Of a DNA stretch of 64,000 nucleotides, positions 59,270 to 64,000 are shown in pieces (position 1 is the stretch's first letter; every line of letters starts with the position of its first letter). The translations under genes were made by a program, and so were the position numbers. Source of the DNA: Cellulophaga sp. RHA19 (GTDB lineage: Bacteria > Bacteroidota > Bacteroidia > Flavobacteriales > Flavobacteriaceae). The notes beneath the pieces are model-generated. The model was given only the letters and a program-made list of their open reading frames with translations. It was not told the DNA's origin and searched no databases. The stretch covers positions 1,747,001 through 1,811,000 of the forward strand of contig NZ_PHUL01000001.1 of the NCBI RefSeq assembly GCF_002813425.1, in the 5' to 3' direction.

Positions 59270-60031
59270 TTATCTTATTTTTTGTACAAATTCTTTAATG
59301 GTATCTACACCATTTTCTGTTAGGTGTTTTATAAATGCAGAGCCAATAATTGCACCTTTTGCATCTTCTGTTGCTTGTGTAAATGTCTCGTTGTTGTTAA
59401 TACCAAAACCAACAATTTGTGGGTTTTTAAGTTGCATACTAGCTATGCGTTTAAAATAAGCAGTTTGCTCATCTCCAAAGCCAGATTTAGAACCCGTTAC
59501 ACTAGCAGAACTTACCATATAAATAAAGGAATCAGAGGCTTCATCAATTTGCTTAATACGCTCGTTGCTAGTTTGTGGTGTAATTAAAAAGATGTTTTTT
59601 AAATTGTACTTTTTAAAAATAGCTTCGTATTCATCCTGGTAAACAGCCAAAGGTAAATCTGGCATAATTAAACCGTCTATACCAATTTCTGCACATTTTT
59701 TGCAAAAGGCTTCAACTCCATATTGTAACATTGGGTTAAAATATCCCATAACAATTAGGGGTATAGAAACTGTTTTACGTATATCTTTTAATTGCTCAAA
59801 AAGTAAGTTGGTGGTCATACCATTTTTAAGCGCAATTGTAGAGCTGTTTTGTATGGTTGGTCCATCTGCTAGTGGATCACTAAAAGGCAATCCAATTTCT
59901 ATCATATCTATACCGCTAGCTTCTAAATCTTCAATTATTTTAACTGTATTGTTCAGCTCTGGGTAACCTGCTGTAAAGTACAATGAAAGAAGTTTTTTGT
60001 CTTCTTGCATTTTCTGATTAATTCTATTCAT
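59270..60031 (-). CDS. trpA: Tryptophan synthase alpha chain
   Basis: A 253-residue TIM-barrel enzyme that cleaves indole-3-glycerol phosphate to indole and glyceraldehyde 3-phosphate. The catalytic Glu45 in DMIEIGLPFSDP and Asp56 in LADGPTIQ correspond to Glu49 and Asp60 of the E. coli enzyme. FITPQTSNERI and SSASVTGSKSGFGDEQ (phosphate-loop region) are present. It is the last gene of the operon, 9 bp after trpB. Confidence 0.96.
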   Translation of the reverse strand: MNRINQKMQEDKKLLSLYFTAGYPELNNTVKIIEDLEASGIDMIEIGLPFSDPLADGPTIQNSSTIALKNGMTTNLLFEQLKDIRKTVSIPLIVMGYFNPMLQYGVEAFCKKCAEIGIDGLIMPDLPLAVYQDEYEAIFKKYNLKNIFLITPQTSNERIKQIDEASDSFIYMVSSASVTGSKSGFGDEQTAYFKRIASMQLKNPQIVGFGINNNETFTQATEDAKGAIIGSAFIKHLTENGVDTIKEFVQKIR

Positions 60032-60040
60032 TATACAATT

Positions 60041-61222
60041 TTATAAGTTAAAATATTTAATGTAATTATCTAAATCTTTATCACCACGGCCAGATAAACT
60101 TAGTACAACCACATCGTCTGGTTTAAAAGTTTTATGTTTAAAAATTGCTAAAGCGTGGCTACTTTCTATAGCAGGTATAATGCCTTCTAGTTTTGTTAGT
60201 TCTAAGCCAGCTTGCATAGCCTCATCATCTGTAGCAGAGTAAAATTCTCCTCTTCCAGATTTATATAAATGTGCGTGTAATGGTCCTACACCAGGGTAAT
60301 CTAAACCAGCAGAAATAGAGTAGGGCTCTGTAATTTGTCCGTCTTGCGTTTGCATTAATAAAGTTTTACAACCGTGTATAACACCTTCTTTTCCAAGAGC
60401 AGATGTAGCAGCGCTTTCGCCAGAATTTACACCTTTTCCAGCAGCTTCTACAGCAATAATGCCAACTTCTTCTTGATGCAAAAAGTGATAGTATGTACCA
60501 GCAGCATTACTACCACCACCAATACAAGCAACTACATAATCTGGGTTTTCTCGTCCTTCTTTTTCTTTTAGCTGCCATTTTATTTCTTCAGATATAACAG
60601 ATTGGAACCTGGTAACCATATCTGGGTAAGGATGTGGTCCAATTGCAGAACCAATTATATAATGGGTGTCTACAGGATTGTTAATCCAATCACGAATAGC
60701 TTCATTAGTAGCATCTTTTAATGTTTTACTACCAGAAAGAGCAGGTCTTACTTCTGCTCCAAGCATTTTCATACGTGCTACGTTTGGTGCTTGGCGAGCA
60801 ATATCAATCTCTCCCATATAAACAACACAATCCATACCCATTAATGCGCAAACTGTAGCTGTAGCAACACCGTGTTGGCCAGCACCAGTCTCTGCAATAA
60901 TACGTTGTTTGCCTAGTTTTTTAGCCATTAAAATCTGACCAATAGTATTGTTTACCTTGTGTGCACCTGTGTGGTTAAGATCTTCTCTTTTTAAATAGAC
61001 TTTTGTATTGTACTTCTCAGACAATCTTTTTGCAAAGTACAAAGGAGACGGCCTGCCTACGTAATCTTTTAAAAGCTGATCAAACTCTGCTTTAAAGTCG
61101 GGCTCTGCCATAACTTTAAGGTAATTTTGACGTAGGTTTTCTACGTTAGGATATAACATTTCTGGAATATAGGCACCGCCAAATGTTCCGTAATATCCTT
61201 TTTCTGTTACGTTATAATTCAT
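60041..61222 (-). CDS. trpB: Tryptophan synthase beta chain
   Basis: A 393-residue PLP enzyme that condenses indole with serine. The N-terminal GYYGTFGGAYIPEML is the TrpB signature. The PLP lysine is Lys89 in HTGAHKVNNT, and Glu111 in AETGAGQHGVATA is the indole-binding acid. The Gly-rich PLP phosphate loop VACIGGGSNAAGTYY is present. It is of the TrpB1 type that pairs with TrpA. In transcription order it starts 31 bp after trpF ends. Confidence 0.97.
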   Translation of the reverse strand: MNYNVTEKGYYGTFGGAYIPEMLYPNVENLRQNYLKVMAEPDFKAEFDQLLKDYVGRPSPLYFAKRLSEKYNTKVYLKREDLNHTGAHKVNNTIGQILMAKKLGKQRIIAETGAGQHGVATATVCALMGMDCVVYMGEIDIARQAPNVARMKMLGAEVRPALSGSKTLKDATNEAIRDWINNPVDTHYIIGSAIGPHPYPDMVTRFQSVISEEIKWQLKEKEGRENPDYVVACIGGGSNAAGTYYHFLHQEEVGIIAVEAAGKGVNSGESAATSALGKEGVIHGCKTLLMQTQDGQITEPYSISAGLDYPGVGPLHAHLYKSGRGEFYSATDDEAMQAGLELTKLEGIIPAIESSHALAIFKHKTFKPDDVVVLSLSGRGDKDLDNYIKYFNL

Positions 61223-61253
61223 CTGAATTAGTGTTAAGTATTAAGTACTTAGT

Positions 61254-61895
61254 TTAGATACTTAATGCTGTTTTAAATTCTTTTAATTTTTCAATATTCT
61301 TTAATCCTGGTTCTGTTTCAAAACTACTGTTTACATCTAGTGCAACACAGTATTTAGATGCAGGTGTGTGTAAAAACTCTTTAATTTTATATGCATCATC
61401 TACACCAATACCGCCACTTAAAAAGTACGGTTTGGTAGACGGGTAGTTTTCTAAAACAGACCAGTTAAATGTATAGCCGTTACCGCCAGGTAGTTTGCCT
61501 TTCGTGTCAAATAAAAAGTAATCGCATACTTTTTCAAAAGGAGCAAGAATGCTAAAATCAAAACTATCTTTAATAGAAAAAACTTTTATTATTTGTGGTT
61601 GTTTACCTTTTAATCCCAAATTAGAATTTCGCAAGCCTTTACAAAATTCAGGAGACTCTTTACCGTGTAATTGTACAATATCTAAATTATACTGGTTTAT
61701 ACGATCTACAACATAATCCAAATCAGCATCAACAAAAACACCAACTTTTTTAATGTTTTTAGGTATGTTACCCATTTTACCATTAAAAAACCGAGAAGAA
61801 GGCTCCCAAAATATAAAACCTAGAAAATCTGGTTGCAATGTAGCAACAGCCTCCATATTTTCTAGATACTTCATACCGCAAACTTTTAGTTTCAT
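61254..61895 (-). CDS. trpF: Phosphoribosylanthranilate isomerase
   Basis: A 213-residue TIM-barrel isomerase. The catalytic Cys6 is in KVCGMKYLENM, and the acid Asp is in FLFDTKGKLPGGNGYTFNW. LSGGIGVDDAYKIKE and ALDVNSSFETEPGLKNIEKL close the phosphate site. The length is standard and the enzyme is not fused to TrpC, unlike in E. coli. Its ATG overlaps the trpC stop by 1 bp. Confidence 0.95.
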   Translation of the reverse strand: MKLKVCGMKYLENMEAVATLQPDFLGFIFWEPSSRFFNGKMGNIPKNIKKVGVFVDADLDYVVDRINQYNLDIVQLHGKESPEFCKGLRNSNLGLKGKQPQIIKVFSIKDSFDFSILAPFEKVCDYFLFDTKGKLPGGNGYTFNWSVLENYPSTKPYFLSGGIGVDDAYKIKEFLHTPASKYCVALDVNSSFETEPGLKNIEKLKEFKTALSI

Positions 61896-62677
61896 TAGGC
61901 TAAAGATTTAATAAAATTGGTAGCACTATCGCCAGGATTATCAGTTTTCATAAAATTTTCACCTATTAAAAAGCCTTTGTAACCATAGGGTTGTAATTCT
62001 TTAATAGCTTCTATGTTACTAATGCCACTTTCAGATACCTTAACAAAATCATTAGGTATTAATTTAGATAGAGATTTACTAGTATCTAAACTCACCGTAA
62101 ATGTTTTTAAGTTACGATTATTTACACCTAACATATCTAAACTAGGCATAATAGATTTGTGCAACTCTTCCTCGTTGTGTACTTCTAATAAAACATCTAA
62201 GTTTAAGCTTTTAGCAAACTCAGAAAACTGTTTTATTTCATCTCTAGTAAGTATGGCAGCAATTAGTAAAATAACATCTGCACCATATGCTTTTGCTTCT
62301 AGTATTTGGTATTCATCTATAATAAATTCTTTACGTAGTAATGGCATTTGCACTGCAGCTCTAGCGGTTAACAAATCATCTAAAGAGCCACCAAAGTATT
62401 TACCATCTGTTAAAACAGACATACCGCAAACACCAGCATTTTGGTAACCAGTAGCAACATCTTGTACAGATAGGCTATTATTTATTACTGCTTTTGATGG
62501 CGATCTTCTTTTATGTTCTGCAATAATGCCAGAATTACTATTTTTTAAGGCTGTAGCTAAAGAGTTTGTAGTTCTATTAAATAAAACTGAAGCTTCTAAT
62601 TGAGATACAGGAATAAGAGATTTTCTTAAATCTACCTCTTTGCGTTTGTCGCGTACTATTTTTTCTAAGATATCCAT
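61895..62677 (-). CDS. trpC: Indole-3-glycerol phosphate synthase
   Basis: A 260-residue TIM-barrel enzyme. The N-terminal helix ILEKIVRDKRKEVDLRKS is typical. The catalytic Lys/Glu motif GIIAEHKRRSPSKA is at 50-63; LLRKEFIIDEYQILEAKAYGADVILLI and LGVNNRNLKTFTVSLDTS follow, with VSESGISN and GFLIGENFM for substrate binding. It abuts trpD without a gap and overlaps trpF by 1 bp. Confidence 0.96.
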   Translation of the reverse strand: MDILEKIVRDKRKEVDLRKSLIPVSQLEASVLFNRTTNSLATALKNSNSGIIAEHKRRSPSKAVINNSLSVQDVATGYQNAGVCGMSVLTDGKYFGGSLDDLLTARAAVQMPLLRKEFIIDEYQILEAKAYGADVILLIAAILTRDEIKQFSEFAKSLNLDVLLEVHNEEELHKSIMPSLDMLGVNNRNLKTFTVSLDTSKSLSKLIPNDFVKVSESGISNIEAIKELQPYGYKGFLIGENFMKTDNPGDSATNFIKSLA

Positions 62678-63670
62678 TTATGCACTTAGCTTTTGTAATT
62701 TTTTTAATGCTTCTAATCCTTTACCGCTACGCAAAGATTCTTGCGCCATTAAAAAGCCTTCTTTAGGCGTAATATTTTGTACTGTAGCAATTGCAATACC
62801 TGCATTGGCACAAACAACATTGTTTTGTGGATCTGTACCTTTTCCACTTAAAATGTCTACAAATATTTTTGCAGAAGCCTCTACTGTATCACCACCAACA
62901 ATATCAGATTGTTTTACTTGCTGTACTCCAAAATCTTCTGGTTTAAGCATATTTTCTGATAGGCGTGATATTGTTTTAGTGTTACCAGTTAAACTAATTT
63001 CATCATAACCATCTAAGGCGTGTAAAACAGTAAAGTTTTTGTCTGTATTTTGATAAAGGTAACCATACATTCTTGCTAATTCTAAATTGAAAACACCTAC
63101 CATTTGGTTTTTAGGAAAAGCAGGGTTTACCATTGGGCCTAGCATATTAAAGAATGTTTTAACAGCTAACTCTTTACGTATTGGCGCAACATTTTTCATT
63201 GCAGGGTGAAAAAGCGGCGCGTGTAACACGCAAATACCAGCTTTATCTATAGTTTTTTCTAAAAAGCCAACGTCATTACTAAATTTAATTCCTAAAGACT
63301 CCATTACATTACTACTACCACATTTACTAGACACACCGTAATTGCCGTGTTTAGTAACTTTAATACCGGCACCAGCAGTAACAAAAGAAGCAAGTGTAGA
63401 AATATTAAAAGTATCTTTGCCATCACCACCAGTACCACATAAATCTATGGGGTTATAGGCAGATAAATCTACTGCCAAACATAGCTCTAGTAATGCATCT
63501 CTAAAACCTTCTAACTCTTCAATAGTAACGCTGCGCATCATATAAACAGTTAAAAAAGCTGCAATTTGACTTGTGTTATAATCGCCTTTGGCTATGTTAA
63601 CCAAAACGTTTTTGGCATCTTCTTTAGAAAGAATTTCGTGATTAATTAATCTATTTAATATTGTTTTCAT
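62678..63670 (-). CDS. trpD: Anthranilate phosphoribosyltransferase
   Basis: A 330-residue enzyme that joins anthranilate to PRPP. The PRPP loop CGTGGDGKDTFNIST is at 78-92, and VTKHGNYGVSSKCGSSNVMESLG holds the other substrate-binding residues. FLEKTIDKAGICVLHAPLFHPAMKNVAPIRKEL is the central TrpD region. The length is normal and it is not fused to TrpG. It lies 45 bp after trpG in transcription order. Confidence 0.96.
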   Translation of the reverse strand: MKTILNRLINHEILSKEDAKNVLVNIAKGDYNTSQIAAFLTVYMMRSVTIEELEGFRDALLELCLAVDLSAYNPIDLCGTGGDGKDTFNISTLASFVTAGAGIKVTKHGNYGVSSKCGSSNVMESLGIKFSNDVGFLEKTIDKAGICVLHAPLFHPAMKNVAPIRKELAVKTFFNMLGPMVNPAFPKNQMVGVFNLELARMYGYLYQNTDKNFTVLHALDGYDEISLTGNTKTISRLSENMLKPEDFGVQQVKQSDIVGGDTVEASAKIFVDILSGKGTDPQNNVVCANAGIAIATVQNITPKEGFLMAQESLRSGKGLEALKKLQKLSA

Positions 63671-63715
63671 TTTTATTTTTTTAATTGAATAAGTAAATTT
63701 TACAAACTGTTTATT

Positions 63716-64000
63716 TTACTTATTTACCCAATTTTTTAGCATTTGTTTGCCTTCTGGTGTTAAAACAGATTCTGGATGAAACTGTACAGCGTTAACATCA
63801 TAAACCTTATGGCGTAAAGACATTATTTGTCCGTTTTCATCTATAGAAGTAGCTACTAAAGCTTCTGGTAAATCTGGGTTTACAACCCAGGAATGGTAGC
63901 GTCCAACCTTTAACTCTTTGCCTAAGCCAGCAAATAGAACATCGTCTTTTGTTACTGTAATTGTAGTAGCAATACCGTGGTAAACTTGCTCTAAATTAAT
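63716..64000 (-). CDS. trpG: Anthranilate synthase component II (glutamine amidotransferase), C-terminal part
   Basis: The 3' end of the gene; the window boundary cuts it, and its start lies beyond base 64000. About 94 residues are visible, reading from YHGIATTITVTKDDVLF to MLKNWVNK. The second half of the class I amidotransferase is present: GRYHSWVVNPDLPE and the catalytic His-Glu pair in VQFHPESVLTPEG. The nucleophile Cys is outside. It provides ammonia to TrpE for anthranilate synthesis. It is upstream of trpD with 45 bp between, so TrpE should lie further upstream outside the window. Confidence 0.92.
   Translation of the reverse strand: MNLEQVYHGIATTITVTKDDVLFAGLGKELKVGRYHSWVVNPDLPEALVATSIDENGQIMSLRHKVYDVNAVQFHPESVLTPEGKQMLKNWVNK

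Noticed and set aside
1..64000. CRISPR arrays, tRNA or rRNA genes, insertion sequences, phage genes
   Set aside because: No regularly spaced repeats, cloverleaf-like sequence, transposase or integrase motif, or terminal inverted repeats flanking a gene were found by eye; a tRNAscan or IS search would be decisive.

Overview
The window is about 64 kb of low-GC DNA from a member of the Bacteroidota, almost certainly a marine or environmental Flavobacteriaceae. The evidence is the gene content (M1 peptidase next to a DUF6702 protein, the rsfS-ftsH-LUD-cdsA-psd-ACBP string, a kynurenine branch, bTHX, SusC-type CarboxypepD_reg/TonB receptor, many short SCxx lipoproteins), A/T-rich start regions almost without Shine-Dalgarno sequences, and repeated TAnnTTTG -7 promoter elements. 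No rRNA, tRNA, CRISPR array, insertion sequence or phage gene was recognised. Most of the window is ordinary chromosome; the accessory parts are the left edge (1-2653) and roughly 50.7-59.1 kb.

Layout. 1-2.65 kb: four tandem paralogues of a secreted carboxypeptidase-regulatory-domain protein, the first cut by the window edge. 2.7-6.5 kb: DUF6702 protein, M1 metallopeptidase, TatA and a PAP2 phosphatase. 6.5-11.4 kb: O-methyltransferase, kynureninase, a lipoprotein, a ClpP paralogue and kynurenine 3-monooxygenase. 11.4-25.1 kb: coiled-coil CdsZ-like protein, Nif3-like protein, LpxK, a hybrid sensor kinase coupled to GAPDH, LipA, two sigma-factor loci (one with an anti-sigma factor, one with a small cysteine-rich membrane protein), MurB, an aminotransferase, a two-lobed aspartyl protease with PDZ domain, and a DUF1573 protein. 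25.2-36.5 kb: ValS, an AGMO-like lipid monooxygenase, the six-gene rsfS-to-ACBP operon, BirA, PyrE and a NUDIX protein. 36.5-43.6 kb: M14 peptidase, CoaD, Ddl, PASTA protein, an RluD-family pseudouridine synthase, YaaA, two small exported proteins and bTHX. 43.6-50.5 kb: pyruvate carboxylase with an unusually long leader, an outer-membrane protein, a 46-residue candidate gene and an ABC-F ATPase. 50.5-55.3 kb: a TonB receptor / alpha-beta hydrolase / glycerophosphodiesterase operon. 55.3-59.1 kb: an array of related lipoprotein genes, two of them visibly broken. 59.2-64 kb: trpG(partial)-D-C-F-B-A.

How genes work together. Kynureninase and the monooxygenase are consecutive steps from kynurenine to 3-hydroxyanthranilate (NAD precursor), while the right edge makes tryptophan. 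CdsA, Psd, ACBP and the convergent AGMO-like enzyme all touch phospholipid or ether-lipid metabolism. BirA could biotinylate pyruvate carboxylase. MurB, Ddl, LpxK, CoaD and PyrE supply envelope and cofactor precursors.

Most promising for new biology: (i) the TonB receptor-hydrolase-GDPD operon, with a perfect 19-bp palindrome upstream, which looks like a lipid-headgroup or lysolipid scavenging system; (ii) the decaying lipoprotein array at 56-59 kb, where one gene is restored to family length by removing an 11-bp repeat unit and another is cut by an amber codon; (iii) the long pyruvate carboxylase leader carrying a near-perfect Shine-Dalgarno sequence far from the start. Family names are from reading the sequence by eye; no database search was run.
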